In this document: positions 1 through 9,692 of the stretch, in pieces
Position numbering within the stretch: position 1 is the stretch's first letter
Layout of the letters: each line of letters begins with the position of its first letter
NCBI GenBank assembly: GCA_964648215.1
Contig: CAZYMF010000097.1
Location: 1-17,407, forward strand
Origin: CAZYMF01 sp964648215
GTDB lineage: Bacteria; Desulfobacterota; Binatia; HRBIN30; JACQVA1
Reading direction: 5' to 3'
Length of the DNA stretch: 17,407 nt
Notes under the pieces: generated by a model
The model's database searches: none
Seen by the model: only the letters and a program-made list of their open reading frames with translations
Told to the model about the DNA's origin: nothing
Position numbers and translations under genes: made by a program

Positions 1-178
1 TATCCCCGGCCTGCAGCCGGAGCCATCGGCGCGCTTGACGGCGGACGCCGGTTGAGGCGGACGTGGAGCGCTCTCGCAACACCCTCCCAGTCCGCCTTGA
101 CACTGCGCCGGGCGGGCAGTACGCGAAACGGGCCGGGCGGCACGGTGAGACGCGCCCGGGCACGCGGGGCGACGAGGC

Positions 179-2383
179 ATGTGGCGCGATAAACGTCTGT
201 GGCTGCTGGGGCTGCTGGCCCTGGCGGCGGTGTTGCGCCTGTGGTTCGTCCTCCACCTGCCGGCCCTGCCGCTGTACTGGGACGAGGTGCATTACAACGT
301 CTGGGCCTCGTGGTACGCCCGCGCCTGGAAGGAGATCGGCACGCCGGCCGTCTTCCTGCACGACCTGACGACGGCGTTTCAGGGGAGCATCGCCAAGGGC
401 GAGACCTACTCGGCCTTCGTCGGCTTCGTCTACGCGGTCGCCGGGCCACACCTCCAGCCGGTGTACGTCGCCCAGGCGATTCTCGACGTCTTCACCTGCC
501 TCTTCGTCTACGGCATCGCCCGCCGCCTCGGCGGCGAGCTCGTCGGGCTGATCGCCCTGGCGCTGGCGGCGCTGTACCCGCCGTTCATCTTCGCCACCGG
601 CCGCCTGCAGAGCGAAACCTTCTGCGCCTTCCTCTACGTCGGCGCGTTGCGCGCCCTGTACGCCGGAGCGCGCCGCTGGCCCGTGGCGGGCGTGCTCGGC
701 GGGCTGCTGCTGGCGTTGGCGATGCTGGCGCGTCCGGCGCTGCAGTTCCTGTTCCCGCTGCTGCTCGTGCCGATCGTCCTGCTGCACGCGCCGGCGACCT
801 GGCGGCGCGGGTTGAGCCTGGCGGCCGCCTTCGGCGCCGGCTTCTTCCTCGTCATCGGCCCGCGGCTGGTGATCACCGACGTCCTCTTCGGCCGACCTCT
901 GTGGAGCGGCATTACCGACCCGAGCATGAACGCCTATGCCGGCATCGTCCCGGAGAACCTCGGCTGGCGCACCGACCGCAACTCGTGGGCCATTCCCCCG
1001 CGCGGCGCGCTGGCCGCCGTCATGCAGGAACGTCACGATTCACAGCCCACCCCCGAGGACTACCGGTTGGCCGTGCTGCGTGCCTGGGAGATGCAGCCAT
1101 TGGCCAGCATCGCGGTTCTCTTGCACAAGACGTACATCGTCTGGGCGCACCCGTACAACGACTCGCGGCGCACGCTGGTGCTGGGCCTGCGCGGCCAGCG
1201 CCGGTGGCATCAGCTCCTGCTGCTGCTCGCCGCCCTCGGCCTGCCGCTGGCGCTGCGCCGCTGGCGCGTCGGGCTGCCCCTGGTGCTCACGGTGCTCTAC
1301 GTATGGGCGACCTATCTCAACGTGCAGATCGAGGTCCGCTACGTCGAGATCGGCATGCCCCTGATGCTGTGCTTCAGCGCGCTGGCGGCGGCGCTGCTCG
1401 GGCGCGGCCTGCTCACCCGCTGGCAGGACGGACGCCGGCGCGGCATCGCCGTGTTCGCGGCGCTGGCGCTCGGCGGGGCGCTGCTGGCGCGCGGGGCCAC
1501 CGTCCCGCGCCTGCTCGCACTGTCCTCCGGCCTGTCGCCGGGAGCCGCGCAGACTCTGCATCAGGGGCTGCTGCTGACCGCGCTATTGCTGGGCGCGGCC
1601 CTGGCCTACCTGCTGCTGCGCGCGGTGGTCGGACGTCTCTGGGCGCTGGCGGCGACGGTGGCGCCGTGGGTCGCCGGCGCCTGCATCTTCCTCGTCGGCG
1701 GCGGCAGCGCGGTGATCTGGCACCAGTGGTCGTGCCCGCTGACTGCCGGGCACGGCACCGTGCGCCAGGACTTCGTCCTGCCCCCGCTGGCGCCGCCACG
1801 CCGCGCCGAGCTGCGCCTGGACCTCAGCGCCACCGGCGGGCCGGCGGATCTGGTGGTGCTGGTGAACGGCCAGGAGGTACGGCGCTTTGCCGGCGGGCCG
1901 CGCCGGGCCGACGCTGTGCCGACGGAGTCGTACTACGGCCAGGTGTTTGCCGGGCAAGGCCGCGGGCAACAGCCCTGGCACGGCTGGTACTCCGTGCCGG
2001 TGCCGTTGAGCGCGCTCACCAGCCGCAGGCCGCTCGCGGTCGAGCTGCGGGTCGAGGCGACGCCCGGGTCGTCGCGGCCCGAGTCGCGCGGCGACGTCGT
2101 CTCCGTTTTCGGCGACTATATCGAGAGCGGCGAGCGGATCTATGACGGGCCGTCACTGCTGGCTCCGGGCAAGCTCGCCGACACCTCTCTCTACAAGTAT
2201 CTCGGCGACGGCGACTGTCGCATGCGCCGGCTGCTGCCGCTCAGCCCCGGCAGCCACAGCAGCTACGCCGCCGGCGGGCCGTTGTCGGCGCGCGACCTCT
2301 CGCCGTCTGCCGGCATCCAGACCGGGCGCTATCGCATCTTCCTGCTGGTGTTCTACGACAACGGCCGCGGCCTGGTGTTCTGA
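179..2383 (+). CDS. GT-C fold membrane glycosyltransferase (ArnT/PMT-like) with soluble C-terminal domain
   Basis: This 734-residue protein is probably an inner-membrane glycosyltransferase that moves a sugar from a polyprenyl-phosphate donor to a periplasmic acceptor. An N-terminal membrane helix (about residues 8-28) is followed by an acidic YWDEVHYN motif with D35 and E36. This is the position of the catalytic or metal-binding acidic pair in the first periplasmic loop of GT-C enzymes. About ten further hydrophobic segments extend to about residue 515. The last 200 residues are hydrophilic and beta-rich, with several Trp and Tyr, and look like an extracytoplasmic sandwich domain. The start was chosen because the membrane segment begins at once; its Shine-Dalgarno (GAGG, 174-177) is too close to be convincing, so the start is moderately sure. 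It converges on the lipoprotein gene with only 14 bp between them. Donor and acceptor cannot be read from the sequence. Confidence 0.85.
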   Translation: MWRDKRLWLLGLLALAAVLRLWFVLHLPALPLYWDEVHYNVWASWYARAWKEIGTPAVFLHDLTTAFQGSIAKGETYSAFVGFVYAVAGPHLQPVYVAQAILDVFTCLFVYGIARRLGGELVGLIALALAALYPPFIFATGRLQSETFCAFLYVGALRALYAGARRWPVAGVLGGLLLALAMLARPALQFLFPLLLVPIVLLHAPATWRRGLSLAAAFGAGFFLVIGPRLVITDVLFGRPLWSGITDPSMNAYAGIVPENLGWRTDRNSWAIPPRGALAAVMQERHDSQPTPEDYRLAVLRAWEMQPLASIAVLLHKTYIVWAHPYNDSRRTLVLGLRGQRRWHQLLLLLAALGLPLALRRWRVGLPLVLTVLYVWATYLNVQIEVRYVEIGMPLMLCFSALAAALLGRGLLTRWQDGRRRGIAVFAALALGGALLARGATVPRLLALSSGLSPGAAQTLHQGLLLTALLLGAALAYLLLRAVVGRLWALAATVAPWVAGACIFLVGGGSAVIWHQWSCPLTAGHGTVRQDFVLPPLAPPRRAELRLDLSATGGPADLVVLVNGQEVRRFAGGPRRADAVPTESYYGQVFAGQGRGQQPWHGWYSVPVPLSALTSRRPLAVELRVEATPGSSRPESRGDVVSVFGDYIESGERIYDGPSLLAPGKLADTSLYKYLGDGDCRMRRLLPLSPGSHSSYAAGGPLSARDLSPSAGIQTGRYRIFLLVFYDNGRGLVF

Positions 2384-2397
2384 AGCGCCCGCCCCGC

Positions 2398-2796
2398 TCA
2401 GTTGCCTGCATCCTTCATCTGCGATGCCGTTCGCTCGTAGGTCTTCCGCAGGTCCTCGATGGCCGCGTTCGCGGCCGAGCGCAAGTTGAGCCACGCACTC
2501 TCACTGGCGGCGGCAACTTCAGCTACTTGTCTGCGCGCCGCCGACTCCTTGTTGCGCAGCTGGGCGATCCGGGCCTCGAGGTCGGCCTTCGCTTTACCCT
2601 CGGCTTTGCCGGCTCGATCCGCAAGCGCGTTGATCTGTCGGTCGAGCTGATCCAGGCGCGCCGTCGCCTTCCCGACGTAGGCGTGTCTCTGGTCCAGGCG
2701 CTCGCTCTTCGTCGTGCGGCCCGGCGCCGGGAGGGTGCTACAAGAGGAAAGCAAGAGTGCCGCCGCCAGCCATATCACGATCCCCGCGCACCTCAT
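2398..2796 (-). CDS. Coiled-coil lipoprotein, sll1863-like stress protein family (probable)
   Basis: This is a 132-residue predicted lipoprotein. The signal peptide ends in a lipobox LLSSC with the lipidated cysteine at residue 19, followed by a short Pro-rich linker. Residues 33 to about 115 are a highly charged, Ala-, Glu- and Lys-rich helix with heptad character, ending in a SAWLNLRSAANAAIEDLRK pattern. From memory this resembles the sll1863-type stress-response coiled coils, which end in a similar AWxxLKxxxxxAxxxL stretch. That assignment is by pattern only. The open frame extends 11 codons further upstream, but the ATG at 2796 was chosen because GGGAGG lies six bases before it and the signal peptide starts there. 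It follows the glycine-zipper gene by 42 bp in the same orientation and is probably co-transcribed with it and mscL. A plain Lpp-like structural role is an alternative. Confidence 0.8.
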   Translation of the reverse strand: MRCAGIVIWLAAALLLSSCSTLPAPGRTTKSERLDQRHAYVGKATARLDQLDRQINALADRAGKAEGKAKADLEARIAQLRNKESAARRQVAEVAAASESAWLNLRSAANAAIEDLRKTYERTASQMKDAGN

Positions 2797-2838
2797 GAGA
2801 TGCCTCCCATAGATACCTCCCATGTTCACGCTGCCCGC

Positions 2839-3276
2839 CTACTTCCAACCGATCGGCTCGTAGCCCTTCTCGCGCAGGCAGCGGTCGACGAAGTTGGCGT
2901 AGACCGGATCGGGGCCGCTGGAGCTGAAGACGCCGAAGAGCCCGCCCAGCAAGCCGGCGGTGGCACCGGTGGCCGCTCCGACCGCGGCCCCCTCGCCGGC
3001 GTTGCCGCTGATCGCGCCGCCCACGGCGCCAACCGCGGCGCCGCCGGCGGCGCCGACGGCCGTACTGCCGGCAACCTTCTTGGCGGAGTCGGCCGACGCC
3101 GCCCCCGACTCCACGTACGCATCGGCCTTGCGCATGCACTCCGCGACGTCCTGCTCGGCGACGTCTTTCCCCGCCCGGTTGTACTGGTCATTGGGATAGA
3201 GCACCGGACGCTGCGCCGAGCAGGCGCTCAGGGCAACGACCGAGCACAGCGCAGCCGTGACAACCAACGATCTCAT
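2839..3276 (-). CDS. Glycine-zipper lipoprotein
   Basis: This is a 145-residue predicted outer-membrane lipoprotein. The signal peptide ends in ALSAC, with the lipidated cysteine at residue 19. The middle of the protein (about residues 65-120) is an Ala/Gly repeat with GxxxG spacing, such as AAGGAAVGAVGGAISG, typical of glycine-zipper proteins that insert into or span membranes. Flanking it are two single cysteines in ECMRKAD and DRCLREKGYEP, which may form a disulphide and recur in this family from memory. The start at 3276 fits GAGGGG about seven bases upstream; the longer open frame would overlap mscL and lacks a signal peptide at its beginning. Only 11 bp separate it from the mscL stop, so the two are very likely co-transcribed. 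The exact function is unknown; envelope stability or stress is likely. Confidence 0.85.
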   Translation of the reverse strand: MRSLVVTAALCSVVALSACSAQRPVLYPNDQYNRAGKDVAEQDVAECMRKADAYVESGAASADSAKKVAGSTAVGAAGGAAVGAVGGAISGNAGEGAAVGAATGATAGLLGGLFGVFSSSGPDPVYANFVDRCLREKGYEPIGWK

Positions 3277-3287
3277 GCCCATCCCCC

Positions 3288-3725
3288 TCACGCCGCCTGC
3301 AGCTCCGAGGTGCAGCTCGGGCAGCGCGTCGCCTTGAGGGCGATCGTCGAGGCACAGAACGGGCACTCCTTCGTGTTCACCGGCGCCGGCGCCGGCTTGG
3401 GCAGGAAGCGGTTCATTTGCCGAATCAACAAGAAGATGGCGAAGGCGACGATGATGAAGCCGATCACCGTGTTCAGAAACAGGCCGTAGTTGATGGTCGC
3501 GGCGCCGGCCTTCTTGGCATCGGCGAGCGAGGCGTAGGTCTGCCCCGACAGATTGATGAACAGGTCGGTAAAGTTGACGTTGCCGAGCAACACCCCGATC
3601 GGCGGCATGATGATGTCGGACACCAGCGAGCTGACGATCTTGCCGAACGCACCGCCGATGATGATGCCCACCGCCATGTCGATGACGTTGCCGCGCATGG
3701 CGAATTCCTTGAACTCTTTCAGCAT
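3288..3725 (-). CDS. mscL: Large-conductance mechanosensitive channel MscL, with C-terminal zinc ribbon
   Basis: MscL forms a homopentameric inner-membrane pore that opens under high membrane tension and releases solutes during hypo-osmotic shock. The sequence has the diagnostic N-terminus LKEFKEFAMRGNVIDMAVG followed by GxxxGKIV in TM1 and IIMPPIG. TM2 is around residues 80-105 (NTVIGFIIVAFAIFLLIR). After the usual RxMNR stretch, the cytoplasmic tail carries a CPFC...CPSC zinc-ribbon-like end, found in many MscL proteins outside the enterics. The length, 145 residues, is normal. A GGAGG Shine-Dalgarno lies upstream of the ATG. It is the first gene of a likely three-gene unit with the two lipoproteins. 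The pairing with a trehalose synthase further upstream on the same strand fits osmotic adaptation. Confidence 0.97.
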   Translation of the reverse strand: MLKEFKEFAMRGNVIDMAVGIIIGGAFGKIVSSLVSDIIMPPIGVLLGNVNFTDLFINLSGQTYASLADAKKAGAATINYGLFLNTVIGFIIVAFAIFLLIRQMNRFLPKPAPAPVNTKECPFCASTIALKATRCPSCTSELQAA

Positions 3726-3741
3726 GGGAGCCCCTCCGTGA

Positions 3742-3848
3742 AGAGAGTTGACAGTTGAGAGTCGAGAGTTGAGGGTTCAGAGCGCAGCCCAGAGTCGACA
3801 GATCGGGTCTGACCCCTCTGTCAACTCCGGGCTCCGAACTCTCAACTC
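3742..3848. repeat. Inverted array of degenerate GTTGAGAG words between mscL and the small exported gene
   Basis: The left half repeats GTTGA(C/G)AG-type words three to four times; the right half carries the reverse complement. Exact pairs include GAGTTGACAG (3745-3754) with CTGTCAACTC (3818-3827), and AGTTGAGAG (3753-3761) with CTCTCAACT (3839-3847). The centre has a small perfect hairpin, GGGTCTGACCC. No gene is visible here. It could act as a terminator-like structure or be a non-autonomous repeat. Confidence 0.7.
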
Positions 3849-3868
3849 GTACGTCCGCCCGAGGCGTT

Positions 3869-4156
3869 TCAGCCGCCGATCGCGGACTTCACCTTCTTGA
3901 GCGTGTCGATGTTCTTCTGCAGGCCGTCGACGTGCTGCTGCATGTCGACGATCGCCTGCCCCAGCTCCACCGCCGAGCCGAGAGCACCCCCGGCGCTACC
4001 GGCCTTCTCCATCGCCGCCTTGCCGGCGGCCTCGCCGAGCTCGCCCAGCTGGGCGTTGGCGCTGCGCTGCGTCACCGAGCCGAACAGAAAGCCGGCCCCG
4101 AACATTGCCACCAGCGCTCCCACCTGAATCCCGCGACGAACCGTACCACGTGCCAT
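3869..4156 (-). CDS. Small exported or membrane-anchored protein of unknown function
   Basis: I do not recognise this 95-residue protein. It begins with a basic stretch (R3, R7, R8), a hydrophobic, Gly-rich segment at about residues 10-28, and then SANAQ, which fits signal-peptidase cleavage after A35; an uncleaved anchor is also possible. The mature part (about 60 residues) is Ala-, Gly- and Leu-rich and probably helical, with a C-terminal amphipathic stretch (MQQHVDGLQKNIDTLKKVKSAIGG) that could form a short coiled coil. The start at 4156 is well supported by AAAGGAGG five bases upstream. It is flanked by two inverted word arrays and so is probably a separate transcription unit from mscL. 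There is no cysteine, no catalytic motif and no known-domain signature. Confidence 0.75.
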   Translation of the reverse strand: MARGTVRRGIQVGALVAMFGAGFLFGSVTQRSANAQLGELGEAAGKAAMEKAGSAGGALGSAVELGQAIVDMQQHVDGLQKNIDTLKKVKSAIGG

Positions 4157-4213
4157 GACGTCCTCCTTTGGGGCAACCACGTGCCCCGGCCTCGATGCGT
4201 TGAGCCCGACATC

Positions 4214-4239
4214 CTCGTCCCCCGTTCCCGGGGTACGAG
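4214..4239. repeat. Short GC-rich hairpin
   Basis: CTCGTCCCC (4214-4222) pairs with GGGGTACGAG (4230-4239) around a seven-base loop with one bulged T. It lies 58 bp upstream of the small exported gene, on the side where that gene's promoter would be expected. It is not followed by a T-run. Its function is unknown. Confidence 0.5.
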
Positions 4240-4303
4240 TTTCGACCAGCCACGCTCCAGAGTCGCACGTTTTCTGGCCGAGGCAAGAGGTGGGCGCCTC
4301 AAC

Positions 4304-4503
4304 TGAATCACTGAATCACTGAATCAGTGAGTCACTGAGCCATTGGCTGGGGATTTCTGGACTCCGCTACGCGGAGCACCGGGCGGGGCCCGCAACCGCC
4401 CCCCGCCAACTCTTGGGAATTCGGGTGCCGATGACCAAACAGCAGACGCTCCGAGTCAGTGACTCAGTGACTCCAGTGACTCACTGATTCACTGATTGAC
4501 TGG
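4304..4503. repeat. Inverted array of TGAATCAC/TGAGTCAC octamer words filling the gap before the peptidase gene end
   Basis: Left block 4304-4340 has tandem TGAATCAC, TGAATCAC, TGAATCAG, TGAGTCAC units; right block 4453-4503 has the same family inverted. An exact 18-bp inverted pair, TGAATCAGTGAGTCACTG, lies at 4320-4337 and 4474-4491. Between the blocks is a perfect 6-bp hairpin CTCCGC-TAC-GCGGAG (4362-4376) and a G/C-rich stretch. The gap between the two flanking genes (4157-4488) holds no plausible gene. The right block overlaps the 3' end of the peptidase gene. Confidence 0.8.
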
Positions 4504-6396
4504 CTCGCCGCCCTCGGTCACGTCGAAACCGAAGACCCGGGAATAGAAGTGCAGCTCCGCCTCCAGTGCCCGCTTGATGGTCTCCGCCTTGCGAAACCCG
4601 TGCTGCTCGCCGGCGAACGCCACGTACGCGACGGGAAGATTCTTGGCGCGCAACGCCGCGACCATCGCCTCGGCCTGATTGGGCGGCACCACCTTGTCCT
4701 CCAGCCCCTGGAAGAAGATGACCGGGCAGGACAACCGCTCGGTGAAATGGATGGGCGAGCGCGCCCGATAGAGATCCGCGCGCTCGGGATAGGGACCCAC
4801 CAACCGCTCCTCGTAGCGCGACTCGAACTTGTGCGTGTCTTGCGCCAGCGCCTCGAGGTCGCCGATGCCGTAGTAGCTGGCCCCGGCCTTGAACACGTCG
4901 CGGAACGTGAGCGCGCACAGCGTGGTGTAGCCGCCGGCGCTGCCGCCGCGGATGATCAGGCGATCGCCGTCGGCGTCGCCGCGCGCGACCAGGAAACGTG
5001 CGGCGCCGACGCAGTCGTCGACGTCGACGATCCCCCACTGTCCGTTCAGCCGTTCGCGGTAGGCGCGGCCGTACCCCGTGCTGCCGCCGTAGTTGACGTC
5101 GACCACGGCGATGCCGCGGCTGGTCCAAAACTGAATCCCCAGCTTCAGCGCGCTCGACGACGACGCCGTCGGCCCGCCGTGGCTCACCACCAGCAGCGGG
5201 GGGCGTTCGCTCGCCGGCGCCTGGTAGTCTCGATTGTGCGGTCGATAGAAGAACGCGTGCGCCGTCTGCCCCTTTGCCGCCGGGAACTCGATGGCTTCGG
5301 GCGCCGACAGATATCCCGCGTCGATCGCCGTCTCGCTCGACCGCCGCAGAACCTCCACGCGCCCCGTCGCCGGGTCCAGCGCGACGAGCGCCCGCGCCGC
5401 GGACGGCGCGGCGCCGTGGAACACGACGCGGCCGCCGGCGGCGCGAAGCTGATCGATGTCGCTGAACGGCACGACGACGGGATCGAGGCGGCGCGTCGTG
5501 GTGTCGAGCGTCGCCAGCCGCCACACGCCGTGCTCGCCGTAGCTGCACACCAATCGTTTCGCCGCCACGAAGGCGTAGGTGGACATGCCGAACACCCACT
5601 GCGGCAAGCCGAACTCGGCCGCCCGCGGGCACAGCGGCTCGGCCGCACCGTCGCGCCAGCGGTACAGGTTCCACCAGCCGGTGCGATCGGAGACGAAGTA
5701 GAGCGTTCCGTCAGGGGACCACTCGGGTTGGAAGATCGACTCCTCCGGCCCGCCGACGACGAGCTGCGGGTGCGGCACCCGCCCGTCGGCCGACAGCTCG
5801 CCCACCCACAGCTCGGTGCCGTCCCACGGCATGTTCGGATGGCTCCAGCAGAGCCACGCCAGCCGCCTGCCGTCGGGGCTGAGGCGCGGCGAGGCGTAGA
5901 AGTCGCGGCCCGAGACCAGGACCTGCGGCACTCCATCGGTTTCCGCGCCGACCGCCACGAGCGTGTTGACCGGCTCCTCGTCGGGCACGGAGTGGTCCTC
6001 GCGCACCCAGACCATGCGGCGGCGGCGCCGATCGACGATGCCGTCGGCGTAGTGAAACGGGCCCGCCGGGGTGAGCGCCCGCGGCGGCGCGCCGGGCGCG
6101 ACCCGGTAGAGGCGATGGTCGGCGAAGTGCGAGAAGTAGACGACCCCGTCGGCCACCGTGAAGGCGCCACCGCCGTACTCGTGCACCCGCGTGCGGGCGT
6201 TGAAGGGAGCGGGAATGACGTCCGTCACGCGCCCCCGCGGGTCGCGTCGCACGATCACCGATCGTCCACCCTCGGACGGCCGCTGCTCGATCCAGTAGAC
6301 GTCGTCGCCGTCGAGCGCGATCTGCCCGAGGCCCACCGTGCTCGAGGCAATCAGCGCGGCGGTGATCGGCGACTTCCACGACCCGTACGCCGCCAC
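4489..6396 (-). CDS. S9 family prolyl oligopeptidase-type serine peptidase (dipeptidyl/acylaminoacyl peptidase class)
   Basis: This 635-residue enzyme is a serine peptidase that cleaves short peptides. The N-terminal 370 or so residues are a beta-propeller with recurrent PEWSPDGTLYFVSD- and SPDGRRLAW-type blades that limits substrate size. The C-terminal alpha/beta-hydrolase domain has the oxyanion-side SHGGPT motif, the nucleophile elbow GGSAGG with S486, D567 in GLEDKVVPP, and H599 in GEQHGFRK. The triad is complete and correctly ordered. A longer frame begins with TTG inside a low-complexity repeat. I prefer GTG at 6396, just before YGSWKSPITAALI, the usual start of this subfamily, with AAGGA upstream. 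No signal peptide is seen, so it is probably cytosolic. The last codons and the stop lie inside the TGAATCAC repeat. Exo-mode (dipeptidyl or acylaminoacyl) cannot be settled from sequence. Confidence 0.93.
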   Translation of the reverse strand: MAAYGSWKSPITAALIASSTVGLGQIALDGDDVYWIEQRPSEGGRSVIVRRDPRGRVTDVIPAPFNARTRVHEYGGGAFTVADGVVYFSHFADHRLYRVAPGAPPRALTPAGPFHYADGIVDRRRRRMVWVREDHSVPDEEPVNTLVAVGAETDGVPQVLVSGRDFYASPRLSPDGRRLAWLCWSHPNMPWDGTELWVGELSADGRVPHPQLVVGGPEESIFQPEWSPDGTLYFVSDRTGWWNLYRWRDGAAEPLCPRAAEFGLPQWVFGMSTYAFVAAKRLVCSYGEHGVWRLATLDTTTRRLDPVVVPFSDIDQLRAAGGRVVFHGAAPSAARALVALDPATGRVEVLRRSSETAIDAGYLSAPEAIEFPAAKGQTAHAFFYRPHNRDYQAPASERPPLLVVSHGGPTASSSSALKLGIQFWTSRGIAVVDVNYGGSTGYGRAYRERLNGQWGIVDVDDCVGAARFLVARGDADGDRLIIRGGSAGGYTTLCALTFRDVFKAGASYYGIGDLEALAQDTHKFESRYEERLVGPYPERADLYRARSPIHFTERLSCPVIFFQGLEDKVVPPNQAEAMVAALRAKNLPVAYVAFAGEQHGFRKAETIKRALEAELHFYSRVFGFDVTEGGEPVNQ

Positions 6397-6430
6397 GTTC
6401 CTTTCCGTCCGCCCTGCCGCCCCGGCTTTC

Positions 6431-6457
6431 CGACCTTCGACTTGCAACCTTCGACCG
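6431..6457. repeat. Short CGACCTTCGA-type word repeat between methyltransferase and peptidase genes
   Basis: CGACCTTCGACTTGCAACCTTCGACC contains the word CCTTCGAC twice separated by CTTGCAA. It fills most of the 66-bp gap upstream of the GTG start of the peptidase and produces an artefactual N-terminal extension of that open frame. Confidence 0.5.
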
Positions 6458-6462
6458 CCGAT

Positions 6463-7197
6463 CTACCGCCCGCGCCGGCCGCCGAACACCGCCAGCTCCA
6501 GTGCCTTGAAGTAGCAGTCGACGTCCTCGAAGCCGCAGCCGCGCAGCCACTCGCACTGCGTCTCGACCGGCGCCAGGATGTTGGCCGCCTTGTCCGGCCG
6601 GTGCAGAAACTCGTCGCGGATCTGCGCCCGCGTCTTCTCCGCGCCCTGGCGTTGATGGAACGCGTAGAGCCAATCGACCATCATCTCGTCGGAGATCGCT
6701 TCCACCCAGCCGCCGTGGGAGGCGACGTGCTCGATGTTGACGAACATCCCGCCCGGGGCGAGGAGGTGGAAGATCTCGGCGTAGAGCTCCCGCTTGCGGC
6801 GGTCCGGCAGGTGATGGATGGCATAGGCGGAGACGACCACGTCGAACGGCGGCTCGTCCGCGATCGCCCGCATCCAGGAGGCCGAGCCGAGGTCGGCGCC
6901 GACCAAGCGCGGGGGCGGCAGCTGGTCGCCGAGCTGCTGGCGCGCGGCCGCGAGCATGGGCTCGGAGAAGTCGACCAGCACGGCCCGGGCGTCGGGATAG
7001 CGGCTGCGAACGGCGCGGGCGAGAACGCCGCTGCCGCAGCCGAGGTCGGCGAACTGCCGCACCGGTTCGCCGCGCGCCTCGATCAGTCGCAGCATCATCT
7101 CGATCTGCTCGGCGGCGAACGGGATGCCGCCGCGCACGCCGTCGAGGAAGTTGCGCACCACGGAATCGCGCTTCCAGACCTCGTCTTGACCCGACAT
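6463..7197 (-). CDS. Class I SAM-dependent methyltransferase
   Basis: This is a 244-residue Rossmann-fold methyltransferase. Motif I is DLGCGSG at residues 51-57. The acidic residue that binds the SAM ribose hydroxyls is D76 in VLVDFSEPML. Motif post-II is FDVVVSAYAIHHL (118-130), and motif III is LLAPGGMFVNIEHV. The HH pair and the following short helical domain resemble the CmoA/UbiE-like small-molecule or tRNA-modification group, but the acceptor is not predictable. The ATG at 7197 is preceded by GAGG at a five-base spacing; the ORF start eight codons upstream has no such site. It sits 66 bp before the S9 peptidase and 132 bp after the trehalose gene, all on the minus strand, but the repeat- and hairpin-containing gaps argue against simple operon coupling. 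Confidence 0.92.
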   Translation of the reverse strand: MSGQDEVWKRDSVVRNFLDGVRGGIPFAAEQIEMMLRLIEARGEPVRQFADLGCGSGVLARAVRSRYPDARAVLVDFSEPMLAAARQQLGDQLPPPRLVGADLGSASWMRAIADEPPFDVVVSAYAIHHLPDRRKRELYAEIFHLLAPGGMFVNIEHVASHGGWVEAISDEMMVDWLYAFHQRQGAEKTRAQIRDEFLHRPDKAANILAPVETQCEWLRGCGFEDVDCYFKALELAVFGGRRGR

Positions 7198-7239
7198 GCG
7201 AACCTCGAAGAGAAGCTTCAATCTGAAACTAACAGGTTC

Positions 7240-7267
7240 AAAGCCGATCCGGGATCTCTCCGGCTTT
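7240..7267 (-). terminator. Hairpin downstream of the trehalose gene (possible terminator)
   Basis: On the minus strand AAAGCCG (7267-7261) pairs with CGGCTTT (7246-7240), with a 14-base loop that itself contains CCGG pieces. It is about 60 bp past the trehalose gene stop. It lacks a clear U-tract, so intrinsic termination is only possible, not shown. Surrounding DNA carries AAGCTT/TTTCAG-type words like other gaps here. Confidence 0.3.
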
Positions 7268-7329
7268 CCACTTTCAGCTTTTCGCTTGCCGCTGATCCAT
7301 ACAAGAATCGGCTCGGCTTCGCCGCGTCC

Positions 7330-9561
<2,232 letters not shown>

Positions 9562-9598
9562 CCCTTTCCCCCTTTATCACCGCAGGACTGCTGCAGGC

Positions 9599-9626
9599 GG
9601 CAAGGCTACAACATCTAAACCTTGCC
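9599..9626. promoter_or_regulatory. Perfect 7-bp inverted repeat upstream of the trehalose gene
   Basis: GGCAAGG (9599-9605) and CCTTGCC (9620-9626) flank 14 AT-richer bases, 38-65 bp upstream of the start codon at 9561. The position and A/T-rich centre fit an operator or a 5' leader hairpin. No convincing -35/-10 pair could be assigned beside it. Confidence 0.35.
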
Positions 9627-9692
9627 CAAATTGGCATCCCGGCGCAACGCCGGCGCACACAGAGGCGCTGTCCTATTTACTGACTAGAGTAC

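Noticed and set aside
2..55. Possible 3' end of an upstream plus-strand gene ending at TGA 53-55
   Set aside because: Only 17 codons are present with no recognisable motif; another frame is equally plausible. It needs the sequence before the window.
2527..3489. A 320-codon plus-strand open frame over the lipoprotein and mscL genes
   Set aside because: The minus strand has signal peptides, Shine-Dalgarno sites and MscL; this frame has none.
3742..4503. CRISPR array
   Set aside because: Units are 7-8 bp, degenerate and without regular spacers; no cas genes are present.
6397..6447. TTG start giving a 17-residue longer S9 peptidase
   Set aside because: The added residues come from the CCTTCGAC repeat and have no Shine-Dalgarno; family similarity begins just after GTG 6396.
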